This document shows positions 1 to 8,205 of a DNA stretch of 64,000 nt, in pieces (position 1 is the stretch's first letter; every line of letters starts with the position of its first letter). The DNA is from Methylomicrobium sp. wino1 (GTDB taxonomy: Bacteria; Pseudomonadota; Gammaproteobacteria; Methylococcales; Methylomonadaceae): contig NZ_CP024202.1 of the NCBI RefSeq assembly GCF_003932755.1, forward strand, positions 1,736,001 through 1,800,000, read 5' to 3'. The notes below the pieces were generated by a model that saw only the letters and a program-made list of their open reading frames with translations, was not told the origin of the DNA and did no database searches. Both the position numbers and the translations under genes were made by a program.

Positions 1-1
1 C

Positions 2-154
2 GCCGGCGACTGCAACAAGCAAATTGCCAAAATTTTCAATCTAAGTCCCCACACCGTGAAACGCCACGTTTCCAATATCCTCAACAAACTAGACCTTTCA
101 ACCCGCGGGCAGGCTGCCGCCTGGTGGCGGGAACATATCGGCCGCACTGATTAA
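2..154 (+). CDS. C-terminal end of a LuxR-type transcriptional regulator (partial)
   Basis: Only the last 50 codons are in the window; the gene begins upstream of base 1. The visible protein contains the segment IAKIFNLSPHTVKRHVSNIL, a typical LuxR/GerE helix-turn-helix in which the recognition helix follows the 'SPHTVKRHV' core. After it comes a short tail with two tryptophans and the stop codon at 152-154. The family binds promoter DNA as a dimer. The sensing domain is outside the window, so it cannot be said whether this is a response regulator, a LuxR-MalT type ATPase or a quorum-sensing receptor. Nothing next to it suggests a target. Confidence 0.8.
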   Translation, partial: AGDCNKQIAKIFNLSPHTVKRHVSNILNKLDLSTRGQAAAWWREHIGRTD

Positions 155-343
155 CTCGGCACAAATTCTTCGCCGTCAACAGCACTAAATCGGGTCTAAT
201 GGCCCATTTTTTTTGTGGTGGATGGCTCTTTTGGGTCATGTCTTGGCTGAGTTTCAGGCCTAGACTGGACATGCGGTTGGCAAGGGAATTGAAAAATACA
301 TTCAGTCTTACCGTCAGCATGAAATGAAACTATGCAGTCGCGT

Positions 344-385
344 AGGTTTCATTCCTACGATTACGCTACCGCTAATCGAAACTAC
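344..385. repeat. small dispersed palindromic repeat
   Basis: Two nested inverted repeats are visible: GTAGG/CCTAC around 350-368, and a GATTACG...CTAATC pair at 359-377. It lies in the gap between the LuxR remnant and the small gene at 454. It resembles the short repeated sequences found elsewhere in this window, but I see no second full copy here. Confidence 0.35.
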
Positions 386-453
386 GCGGGCTAGCACCAA
401 ATGTTATTAACAAATATAAAGCGATTAAAAATATAGGATGAGAGAGGAATATC

Positions 454-798
454 ATGGCGAAATTAAAATTTTATTACTTACATTGTTATACATCAGAGGA
501 ATCAGCAGCACAGCCTTTTCAACCAGGCGATGAATTAGAATTAAAAATAGTAATTGATGGAAATGCAAAAACTTATAAGCGTAACAAAATGTGGGATGGT
601 CGCAGATGGGATTTGAGCCACATTGAGGCTGATTATAAAAATAATATTGAGGTGATTTTGACTGATCTTGATAACCCTAGATTGGGTGATCAGCATGATT
701 TATTAGGAAAAATGACAATTGGAACTAATCAAGTAAATGGAGCATTTGTTTTTAATGGGCACGGTGCCTCTTATGAGCTTAGATGGGGGCCAGCATAA
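454..798 (+). CDS. hypothetical protein, 114 aa
   Basis: I do not recognise this gene. It begins at an ATG preceded by a good ribosome-binding site (GAGAGG at about 442-447) and ends at 798. The protein is soluble, with no signal peptide or membrane segment, and appears beta-rich. The stretch around residues 68-90 (VILTDLDN...DLLGKM) loosely recalls a C2-like beta-sandwich strand pattern, but this is weak. The coding sequence is much richer in A+T than the core genes to the right, which suggests acquired DNA. It stands alone, with a structured repeat directly downstream. Confidence 0.65.
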   Translation: MAKLKFYYLHCYTSEESAAQPFQPGDELELKIVIDGNAKTYKRNKMWDGRRWDLSHIEADYKNNIEVILTDLDNPRLGDQHDLLGKMTIGTNQVNGAFVFNGHGASYELRWGPA

Positions 799-810
799 AA
801 GCATAAAAAA

Positions 811-914
811 ATGGCTCTCCAGGAATTGCCGTGGTAGACACTATATGAAGTGATCTTAGGCTATTTATGTGCACTATCGGTTGTGGTTAACCACGGGAAA
901 TCTGTGAGAGCCAT
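811..914. repeat. inverted-repeat-bounded element of about 104 bp
   Basis: The element is bounded by a perfect 9-bp inverted repeat (ATGGCTCTC at 811-819, GAGAGCCAT at 906-914). A second 7-bp pair lies inside it (CCGTGGT at 829-835, ACCACGG at 890-896). It carries no reading frame. The terminal GGCTCT resembles ends of ISL3-type insertion sequences, so a non-autonomous element is possible, but I found no target-site duplication. A structured RNA is the alternative. Confidence 0.45.
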
Positions 915-942
915 AATTTTTTAATGATTTTGGAGTATTCAA

Positions 943-1435
943 ATGCACCTTTTACTTTTATTTTATTGTATTTTTTATTCCCGCCCCCATATTGGCAGCA
1001 GTTGATTACGATTATTTTAAATTAGGAGAATTTAACACTGGAGGAAATTTATTAATAGGAACAATCGCATCGCAAGACGTGAATATCGCATTGTATAACA
1101 GCTTAGGTGACATAGTCGCCGAAGGAATAGACCAAGATTTTATAATTAACAATATTTTGTCATTTACGGTTCTAGATACCGACGACTATTGGTTACTTAT
1201 TACCGGATGGGGCAACGAATTTGCACCCAACCCTTTCCAAGCTACTCAATTACCTTCAGTCGCATTATATTTTAATTATTTTATTACCATCTTGTACGAC
1301 ACTGCAGAACCGATCATTTCAACCGAGCCATCTTCATCGATTCCTGATCCTGCTACCGTCACCCTCATTAGCTTAGGCTTAGCCGGTATGTCTCAAATTC
1401 GTCGCCGGACAAGCGGAAGAATGAAGAAGGGGTAA
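943..1435 (+). pseudogene. exported PEP-CTERM-like protein, frameshifted in the signal peptide
   Basis: The intact reading frame runs from about 980 to 1435 and ends in a PEP-CTERM-like tail: a P-D-P-A-T motif, a hydrophobic stretch, then RRR. Such tails direct proteins to exosortase in Gram-negative bacteria. That frame has no ATG. The ATG at 943 has a good ribosome-binding site (TTGGAG at 930-935) but reads +1 into an early stop. Removing one T from the six-T run at 971-976 joins the two frames. The result is a convincing signal peptide, MHLLLLFYCIFIPAPILA, followed by AVDYD. Either the gene is frameshifted, the run varies in length, or the base call is wrong. A TTG at 992 would give a protein without a signal peptide, which makes little sense for this tail. 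The DNA is AT-rich like its neighbours. Confidence 0.6.
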
Positions 1436-1700
1436 GGCCGTACGGTGGATTAATTTCGCGACGGGGCATAGTACGGTGGATTCGACGATAGGCAATCTAC
1501 CATCGATTGTCTTCCAACGAAGACAGTTCGCAATGTTTGTAATGGTCTTCAGGCTATTATTTAGAGCTATAGGGTGTTTTCGCGATAGCAAAGCACCAAT
1601 GGTCTTCAAAGTTATGGCTAATTGTACATCGGCAAATCCACCCTACGGATTAGCTCCACGCCCCAAATCTGTTTATCAAGTCGGGGTTTTTCGTGCTTCT
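1436..1700. repeat. degenerate repeat remnants between two exported-protein genes
   Basis: No credible gene is present. The stretch contains several copies, in both orientations, of a motif reading roughly 'ACGGTGGATTCGCGA...AATCCACC' (near 1441, 1479 and 1633). The same motif recurs at about 3272-3296. It looks like decayed dispersed repeats. Confidence 0.4.
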
Positions 1701-1775
1701 CGATATGTGTAACATAACTAGAAAATGAGGTTTTAAAATTTCATTATTTTATCCTATTGAAAGGGAGACTAAACT

Positions 1776-3074
1776 ATGAAAAAAAACATATGTTTTTTAT
1801 TATCGATTGGATGCTTATCAAGCCCGTCTTACGCGGCAGTTACGATATATAAAGAAAATTTAGGAGGCTTATCTCTACTAAAAACTTGGGTAGGTACTCA
1901 GCTACCAGCTAGAGAAGAAACTTATTACAATGAGGATGGAAGTTCTTATAGTAGGTATTATGAGATGAAAAAGGTATTAGGTCCAGATTTGCCTGCTTAT
2001 CACATTCCACTTGAGTTTAATAATAATTTCGGGAAAGATGGTGAAAGGTATTTATATTCAAAAGTCGAAATTGATTCATTCACAGCAGGTACCGCGTCAG
2101 TTTCCGTCGACATAGGTTATGGTACAAATTATTTAATAAAAACTGGTGTCAATGCCAAAATTATAACACCAAATTATTACACAAGCTCTATCACAATATA
2201 TAATTATACTGATGACAGGTATGATAGATTGGGTCAAGGAGCAGCTTGCTCGACGAACGGTGATTCTTCTTGTTTTAACAGTGATTCTGGCGGAAATCAA
2301 AATTATAAAATGCGTTCATCGGGTTCGGTAGATTTGAAATCCACTTCAGCATCTTTACAATTCTCCCTTTATGGTGATCAAGAATTACATATTGATCCAA
2401 GCTATGTTAAGGGCGGCATAACCACCGGTTCAGCATTGATAGTTTGGGGTATTACGGATATTTCCATATTACACTACTATACAGATTCACCCGCTTCTCC
2501 AAATTCTAATGACATTAAAAATGCAACCATTGATATTGGCGTCGAGAGCACAATCAATCGAGGAATATTAAACTTTTCAAAGCTCGGCGATCAGTTTGTG
2601 CCTATAATAAATAACTCAGTAGATTCAAAAGGAAATATTGAGGTCAGAAGTAGTCAGTCTTCTTTAGATGATAACGGAATGCTTAGAGCCACATATAAAG
2701 AAGCTGAGTTACAAAATGTAAACTTTTCATATTTTGGTGAAACAACTGAGTTTTGGGAATTGGAGCTAGTGGGAGGGGGGGGTAGTGAAGACTTTACACT
2801 ACAGTTTTTAATAAACTATGATGACTCTCAGGTATCAATTGAAAACGAAAACAAGTTAGATATTTTTCATTTTAATGAAAATGAAGAAATCTGGGAGGCC
2901 CTAACAGGTAGGGTTGACACAAAAAATAACACCATCACTTTTGAAACAAATAGCTTTTCTAAATTCGCATTAGGCTATTCTGACAATATTTCAAATGTGC
3001 CTGTGCCTGCTGCATTTTGGTTATTTAGCTCCGGTTTAATTGGACTTCTTAGAATTGGATCAACCCGTAGATAA
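1776..3074 (+). CDS. exported protein with PEP-CTERM-like sorting tail, 432 aa
   Basis: The start at 1776 is supported by an AAGGGAGA ribosome-binding site about 8 bases upstream. The first 20 residues form a classical signal peptide (MKKNICFLLSIGCLSSPSYA, then AVT). The body is rich in Ser, Asn, Tyr and Gly, as in surface beta-proteins, with no catalytic motif that I recognise. The C-terminus reads VPVPAAFWLFSSGLIGLL and then RR, the 'VPLPAA-W-LF-SGLIGL' version of the PEP-CTERM signal that is common in methanotrophs. The protein is therefore probably processed by an exosortase and anchored or released at the envelope. No exosortase is encoded in this window. The gene is AT-rich and follows another PEP-CTERM-like gene, so the two may have been acquired together. 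Confidence 0.7.
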   Translation: MKKNICFLLSIGCLSSPSYAAVTIYKENLGGLSLLKTWVGTQLPAREETYYNEDGSSYSRYYEMKKVLGPDLPAYHIPLEFNNNFGKDGERYLYSKVEIDSFTAGTASVSVDIGYGTNYLIKTGVNAKIITPNYYTSSITIYNYTDDRYDRLGQGAACSTNGDSSCFNSDSGGNQNYKMRSSGSVDLKSTSASLQFSLYGDQELHIDPSYVKGGITTGSALIVWGITDISILHYYTDSPASPNSNDIKNATIDIGVESTINRGILNFSKLGDQFVPIINNSVDSKGNIEVRSSQSSLDDNGMLRATYKEAELQNVNFSYFGETTEFWELELVGGGGSEDFTLQFLINYDDSQVSIENENKLDIFHFNENEEIWEALTGRVDTKNNTITFETNSFSKFALGYSDNISNVPVPAAFWLFSSGLIGLLRIGSTRR

Positions 3075-3131
3075 GCACTTAACAATAAATCGGCATGCAG
3101 TAAAATAGCGGGATTTTAGAGCATTTATTGT

Positions 3132-3278
3132 TTAGTTTAAAACATAGCCGGTATGTTTCAAGTAATTGAAACATTCGTCGACCTGAAAACGATCCATGAC
3201 CTGGCCGACGGTTTGCCAGAGTTTCTGATAGGATCTCTCGGCGGTTTTACGCAGCAGTGCTTTAACCCGTAAGGTGGA
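3132..3278 (-). pseudogene. C-terminal remnant of an IS630-family transposase
   Basis: Read on the minus strand, the segment encodes about 45 residues ending at a TAA at 3132. They include RKTAERSYQKLWQTVGQVMD, then DECFNYLKHTGYVLN. This is the characteristic end of IS630/Tc1-mariner transposases (RKTAxRxxxxLWxxIGxxxxxFxxxECxNYxxxxGY). The DDE catalytic core is missing. The upstream boundary is a different repeat motif at about 3272-3296, so the rest of the element has been lost or replaced. Confidence 0.7.
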
Positions 3279-4125
3279 TTCGCGATAGCAATCCGCCGTT
3301 ATCGAAGGAATGATACTGAACCCACGGTTGGCTATGCTGACCGAGATTTTTACAATTAAAATTGCGGTTGTTCCACTCTTGTTTGGCGTTTTGCTCCGCG
3401 AAAACGCCCTACCGCCCTGTAATTGCGGAGGTTAAAGCCCGTAAAGATCATATTTAAAAAACCATCGAACGGTTGAATTCAACCGATTGCCCAAACGTAC
3501 AGCTTGACGCAGTTCAGAAAATTGCTTAAAAATGCTTTTCCTAACGGATTTGGTCGCCAGGCTGGGAAGCCCCAAAGCCCCGAAAGAGTTCGCCTTTGCG
3601 AATAGCTGTGAATGCATATTCTGGCCCAACCTGAACACCGATTCAGATTGCCGGAATCTTTCCTAACGCATTGTTTTTTAAACCTGAGTATCCTACATGG
3701 ACGTATTTACGGCGTCCTGTCAAGCGAGTAATCGTACCCTCTTCAATGCTCAGTGTATCGGAAAGCAATCATTGACTATTTCCTAAATGGCTTATTTAGT
3801 AGGAAAGATAACCGTTTCAACTGCTAACGCGAACATAGCCCAAAGTAATCCTTCAACCTAAAAAGAGGAGTTGAATGACTTCATGAATTGTTGAGGCCCA
3901 ATAAAATCAACTTCTACAGAGATTTAAATCCAACTGCGGAGCAGTTACTTTTGGGTGAATCTTCGATGTTGTTTTTGTTTAACCAGGACAGTTACTTACA
4001 TAACTTTTTCTCGATTTTTGGCTTGTTGAATTCACTGTCTTTGTGAGCTCAATGTCTTCAACCGGTTACCGGGTTAATCGTGGTTTCGACAGGCTAATGG
4101 GTGAATCGTATCGTACGCTATTGAC
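3279..4125. other. gene-poor stretch
   Basis: No convincing coding region. A 68-codon minus-strand open frame (3432-3638) lacks a ribosome-binding site and any recognisable similarity. A partial copy of the 'GACGTATT-ACGGCGTCCTG' dispersed repeat is visible at about 3695-3735. The rest looks like decaying sequence. Confidence 0.5.
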
Positions 4126-4350
4126 TTAGCGGCTCATCTGAATCAGCTCAATATCCTTTTTCAGCAATTCATTCACGAATGTCGAGAGATCGACGCCTTT
4201 GGCATTGGCTAACGCTACGAGGGGGTTTTGCATGCTGGTCTCCAGGTGAATCGGCTGTTGCAGTTGCGCGTTTTTACGGTATAAGCTTTCGAGTGTGCCT
4301 CCGGAAAAGTCGATTTCCTTAGGTATGTCGTCGTGTATCTGTGTTTACAT
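4126..4350 (-). pseudogene. antitoxin-like gene with a stop at codon 2
   Basis: On the minus strand an ATG at 4350-4348 has a GGAG ribosome-binding site but is followed at once by TAA. After that stop, the frame is open to 4126 and encodes about 73 residues. It contains DIPKEIDFSGG near the start and GVDLSTFVNELLKKDIELI near the end. The sequence has the ribbon-helix-helix-like character of small antitoxins that accompany BrnT-type toxins. A single change at codon 2 would account for the inactivation. A later start codon is possible (an in-frame ATG lies in the middle) but would remove half the protein. Confidence 0.5.
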
Positions 4351-4360
4351 CGTCTTCTCC

Positions 4361-4443
4361 TTATCTGGGTTCGTTCTCATATTGTTGACGTTTCCGGCGA
4401 GTTGCTTCACCTGCCGAGATCAGACGGATTTTTGCCGTAGGCG
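4361..4443 (-). pseudogene. C-terminal fragment of a BrnT-like toxin
   Basis: On the minus strand, directly upstream of the antitoxin-like gene, about 25 residues remain. They read TAKIRLISAGEATRRKRQQY and end at TAA (4363-4361). This matches the C-terminal signature of BrnT ribonuclease toxins (IRxISARxATRxERxxYE). Everything before it is missing. The order toxin then antitoxin is the brnTA order, so the pair is best read as a dead toxin-antitoxin module. Confidence 0.55.
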
Positions 4444-4548
4444 TCCATCATTTGATAGGGTATAGGCCCCGCCAATCTTAACTCATGCCTATATGGTTAA
4501 TCTGGGTAGGGTTTCGGACCTTAGGCACACGTAGCGTACCCTACAATT

Positions 4549-4720
4549 TATGTATAACAATGAGCACAGAGCTTGGGAATGCAGCCCGAGATGCTCTAGC
4601 GTCTCGTACCGCTGGAGCGGTACTCAGGCATTCCCACGCAGAGCACTCATCGTTATACATAAGTCAAGAATTACCGTTTTGCAATCTTAGCCAATGAGGC
4701 CTCGATACCATTTTTTGTCG
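4549..4720. repeat. large imperfect palindrome plus flanking dispersed repeat (families R1 and R3)
   Basis: The core at 4549-4661 begins TATGTATAAC and ends GTTATACATA. The arms can be aligned for about 30 bases, and two more hairpins lie in the middle. The outer flank, 4661-4720, is the reverse complement of bases 11135-11195, reading back to 'GGTATCGAGGCC'. The whole block is thus a second, inverted copy of the composite repeat at 11020-11300. The short frames inside it are not genes. Confidence 0.75.
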
Positions 4721-4838
4721 CCCAACGTTCCCGACTTCGAAATCGCGACGAAGCCACTGATGTTCAATATCCGCAGATTTATCAAACAGCACCGCTTCCA
4801 AGTATACGGCGACCTCTGTTTAGCAAAGTTTACCGATA

Positions 4839-4885
4839 CTTGTGTATAACGGCGAGCGCAGAGCATGGGAACGAGAATGCCTTGG
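4839..4885. repeat. R1 dispersed repeat, short copy
   Basis: The segment 'TGTGTATAACGGCGAGCGC' followed by 'AGAGCATGGGAACG' matches the arm of the palindrome at 4549 and the copies at 10875-10935 and 27381-27410. Confidence 0.6.
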
Positions 4886-5038
4886 GACTGAATATATATA
4901 CAGGCGCAGTTCAAAAACGCAGAATAGTTTTCTTAATTGTTGTTCACAGACTATCCTATGCAACGAAAAACTGTGTAATATGCCGGCTTGAATATAATTA
5001 ATAAAATTGACGATGAACATGAGGATAATTAGCGTTTC

Positions 5039-5944
5039 ATGAAAATTGCATTGCTTTCCAGAAATCCTAAGTTGTATTCCACGCGGAGACTGATAGAAGC
5101 GGCGGAAGTAAGGGGCCATCAAATTGAAGTTATCGACGTGTTGCGCTGTTACATGGAAATTACGTCGACAAAACCGGGCATTCATTATAAAGGTACGGTA
5201 TTGGAGGGATTCGATGCGGTGATTCCTAGAATCGGCGCGTCGGTAACGTTTTATGGTACAGCGGTGCTTCGTCAGTTTGAAATGATGGGGACTTATCCGC
5301 TCAATGAATCGGTTGCGATTTCAAGATCTCGGGACAAGCTGCGTTCATTACAGTTATTATCTCGCAAAGGTATCGGTTTGCCGGTGACCGGTTTCGCGCA
5401 TAAACCGGACGATATCGAAGATTTGATTAAAATGGTCGGAGGAGCTCCGGTCGTCATTAAGCTTCTCGAAGGGACTCAGGGGATCGGCGTGGTACTGGCC
5501 GAAACGAAAAAAGCGGCGGAAAGCGTTATCGAAGCTTTTATGGGCTTGAAAGCCGATATTTTGGTTCAGGAGTTCATCAAGGAAGCTGCCGGCGCCGATA
5601 TCCGTTGTTTCGTAATCGGCGATAAAGTCGTAGCGACGATGAAACGGCAAGGTGGCGAAGGCGAGTTTCGTTCGAATCTACATCGGGGCGGGACTTCATC
5701 GTTAGTTCGGATTACGCCGGAAGAGCGCTCGATCGCGGTTCGCGCGGCCAAGACGATGGGTTTAAATGTCGCGGGCGTCGATATGTTGCGTTCGAATCAT
5801 GGACCTGTCGTGATGGAAGTTAACTCCTCGCCGGGGTTGGAAGGCATCGAAACGGCAACAGGCAAAGACATTGCAGGCATGATTATCAGTTTTATCGAAA
5901 AGGATAGCCTCGGCAAATCCACTCGGACCAAAGGTAAGGGCTGA
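5039..5944 (+). CDS. rimK: RimK-family ATP-grasp ligase (ribosomal S6-glutamate ligase type)
   Basis: ATP-grasp enzymes of this family use ATP to ligate glutamate (or a related amino acid) onto a carboxyl group; RimK adds glutamates to the end of ribosomal protein S6. The 301-residue length is normal. Visible family features are the N-terminal [18 protein letters not shown], the [18 protein letters not shown] segment before the ATP-grasp fold, the glycine-rich loop [14 protein letters not shown] (about residues 141-154), and the late magnesium/ATP motif VAGVDMLRS...[15 protein letters not shown]. The next gene starts one base after the stop, so the two are co-transcribed. This rimK plus AstE/AspA-like pairing recurs in other proteobacteria and suggests a shared substrate. 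The exact target (S6 or a small molecule) cannot be read from the sequence. Confidence 0.88.
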   Translation: MKIALLSRNPKLYSTRRLIEAAEVRGHQIEVIDVLRCYMEITSTKPGIHYKGTVLEGFDAVIPRIGASVTFYGTAVLRQFEMMGTYPLNESVAISRSRDKLRSLQLLSRKGIGLPVTGFAHKPDDIEDLIKMVGGAPVVIKLLEGTQGIGVVLAETKKAAESVIEAFMGLKADILVQEFIKEAAGADIRCFVIGDKVVATMKRQGGEGEFRSNLHRGGTSSLVRITPEERSIAVRAAKTMGLNVAGVDMLRSNHGPVVMEVNSSPGLEGIETATGKDIAGMIISFIEKDSLGKSTRTKGKG

Positions 5945-5945
5945 C

Positions 5946-6998
5946 ATGGCGGAATTGTTCATCGGCGGTCAGAAAATTAAAGCCGGCGAACGCAGAACGC
6001 TGGATATTCCACTGCCGAATCTTTATACCCATACCGTTGTTCCCATGACGGTACATGTGATTAACGGCAGGCAAAGCGGCCCAAAACTTTTCGTCTGTGC
6101 GGCGATACACGGCGACGAGATCAATGGCATCGAAATCATTCGTCGTTTGCTGCAATCGCCGGCGTTGCGGAGCATTAAGGGCACTTTGATTGCGGTACCG
6201 ATCGTCAATATCTATGGCTTTGTTCGGCACTCGCGCTATTTACCCGACCGCCGTGACTTGAATCGAGTTTTCCCCGGATCCGATAAAGGCTCCTTGGCCG
6301 GTAGGTTGGCGTCGATTTTTTTTCATGAAATTGTCGAGCAATGCACGCATGGTATCGACTTGCATACCGGAGCGATTCATCGCGATAATCTGCCGCAAAT
6401 TCGTGCGGATTTGAACGAAGGCGAAGAAACGGAGAATTTAGCGAAGGCTTTTGCCGCTCCGGTTATTTTAAATTCGGATGTACGGGATGGTTCATTACGG
6501 GCAATCGCCGCAGAAAATAAGATTCCATTGTTGGTATATGAAGCTGGCGAAGCCTTGCGCTATGACGAGCTATCGATCAGGATCGGGCTGCGCGGCATTA
6601 TGCGTGTGATGAGGCAGTTAGGCATGATTCGTCAGGAAACCACAAAGCGTAAGAGTAAACTGCCCGAGCCTGTCATCGCGCGCTCGAGTTACTGGGCTAG
6701 AGCGTCCAAAAGCGGCTTGATGAGAGCGATGATGTCCATGGGCGCAAAAGTGGAAAAAGGTGATGTGCTCGGCGCGATTAGCGATCCGTTTTATCTTGTG
6801 GACGATAATATTACCGCTCCGAATTCCGGCATTATCATTGGTAAGACTAATCTGCCGATCGTGACTGAAGGCGAGGCGCTGTTTCATATAGCCCGGTTCG
6901 GAAAGGCCGATAATGCCGCCGATGTTGTCGAGCAATATCAGCACGAATTCGATCCGATGAATGAAGCTTATGAGTGGTCTGAAACCCCGATTGTTTGA
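5946..6998 (+). CDS. succinylglutamate desuccinylase/aspartoacylase-family hydrolase
   Basis: The protein has 350 residues and belongs to the zinc carboxypeptidase-like AstE/AspA family, which cleaves N-acyl amino acids. The zinc ligands are visible as AAIHGDEINGIEI (His and Glu, about residues 53-65) and the later GIDLHTGA histidine (about residue 140). A conserved RDLNRVFPG segment lies between them. The C-terminal part (about 265-320) has the lipoyl-like beta-barrel found in AstE homologues. It starts one base after the rimK stop, so the two form an operon. With a glutamate ligase next door, a role in removing or turning over glutamyl or acyl-amino-acid groups is plausible, but this is inference. 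The substrate is not known. Confidence 0.82.
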   Translation: MAELFIGGQKIKAGERRTLDIPLPNLYTHTVVPMTVHVINGRQSGPKLFVCAAIHGDEINGIEIIRRLLQSPALRSIKGTLIAVPIVNIYGFVRHSRYLPDRRDLNRVFPGSDKGSLAGRLASIFFHEIVEQCTHGIDLHTGAIHRDNLPQIRADLNEGEETENLAKAFAAPVILNSDVRDGSLRAIAAENKIPLLVYEAGEALRYDELSIRIGLRGIMRVMRQLGMIRQETTKRKSKLPEPVIARSSYWARASKSGLMRAMMSMGAKVEKGDVLGAISDPFYLVDDNITAPNSGIIIGKTNLPIVTEGEALFHIARFGKADNAADVVEQYQHEFDPMNEAYEWSETPIV

Positions 6999-7099
6999 AG
7001 TTGGAAAATGCCATAATTAAGAAGATCGATTTTAGCGCTTTGATGAAGCAAGTTAAGTTGATCAACAAGGGGGGGAAGTGATACCAATACATTATTGTT

Positions 7100-8170
7100 T
7101 TACAACCATTTCTTTCGCCGGAAGAAAACCAACAAGCCAATCGCGGTAGCAAGGCTGACCGACCAGAACACCGGATAGGACCATGCCCATTTCAGTTCAG
7201 GCATGTAATCGAAATTCATGCCGTAAACGCCGGCCAGAAAGGTTAGCGGTATAAAAATCGTCGCAAAAACGGTCAATACTTTCATGACTTCATTCATTTT
7301 ATTGCTGAGACTGGACAAATAGATTTCCAGTAGTCCGGCGATCAAATCCCGGTAAGTGTCCAGTCCCTCGGCGACGCGAATCGTATGGTCGTAAACGTCG
7401 CGCAGATATACCTTGGTCGTATCGCGTATTAGGTCGGATTCCGAACGAAGCAGACCGTTCAAAACCTCTCTAAGCGGTGAGACCGCTCGTCGAACGAAAA
7501 TCATGCCTCGTTTCAACTTTTGAATCGTATTCAGCATATCGGGCGAGGGCGAAAGAAGCAATTGATCTTCGAGGTCTTCGACAATTTCATCCAGGCTGTC
7601 TTCGATCAAAAAATAGTGATCCACGACCAAGTCGATGATGCTGTAACTCAAATAATCCGCCCCCTGACTACGAAACCTTCCCCGGCTGTTTTGTATTCTG
7701 CGGATTATCGGGTGTAACAGATCCGACTCCGATTCTTCAAAGGTCAAGATAAAATTACTGCCGAGTATTAAACTGAATTGTTCGTTATCGAAAGTCAGAG
7801 ATTCCGCGTCGAATCGTATGACCCGGAGCACGATGAAAATAATATCGTCGAACTCCTCTACTTTGGGCCGTTGATGGGTATTGGCGATGTCTTCCAGTAC
7901 CAGTTGATGAATAGTGAACTCTTTCCCCAGTTGTTCGATCAACTCGACGTCGTGCAGACCGGTGATGCTGAACCATGAAACGGTGGGTTTATCTTTCGGC
8001 GGAATCAATTCCGAAACGGTCTTGATCTCTTGTTCGATCAAGATGTCTTTACTGAATTCGATCAGTTTGATTTTACCGGTCGTTTCCAGTCTTTCGCCGA
8101 CATGGATCACGCTGCCCGGCGCAAGACCGAATTTTTCGGAAGAACTGCTTAACGAGAGAGGTTGGGTCAT
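7100..8170 (-). CDS. corA: CorA-type magnesium/cobalt transporter
   Basis: CorA channels are homopentamers that admit Mg2+ (also Co2+ or Ni2+) across the inner membrane. The 356-residue protein has the long acidic/helical cytoplasmic domain. Two C-terminal membrane helices follow, and the first ends in the signature YGMNF (Gly-Met-Asn selectivity motif, about residue 320), followed by the periplasmic loop and the second helix. The C-terminus is basic (RRKKW), as usual. It is divergent from the rimK pair and is followed on the minus strand by no partner; the beta-CASP gene lies upstream with a gap of about 35 bases, so the two could be co-transcribed. Confidence 0.9.
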   Translation of the reverse strand: MTQPLSLSSSSEKFGLAPGSVIHVGERLETTGKIKLIEFSKDILIEQEIKTVSELIPPKDKPTVSWFSITGLHDVELIEQLGKEFTIHQLVLEDIANTHQRPKVEEFDDIIFIVLRVIRFDAESLTFDNEQFSLILGSNFILTFEESESDLLHPIIRRIQNSRGRFRSQGADYLSYSIIDLVVDHYFLIEDSLDEIVEDLEDQLLLSPSPDMLNTIQKLKRGMIFVRRAVSPLREVLNGLLRSESDLIRDTTKVYLRDVYDHTIRVAEGLDTYRDLIAGLLEIYLSSLSNKMNEVMKVLTVFATIFIPLTFLAGVYGMNFDYMPELKWAWSYPVFWSVSLATAIGLLVFFRRKKWL

Positions 8171-8205
8171 CGGCGTTCGAAAGAATTCTTCGTGTGTTGT
8201 CGAAA

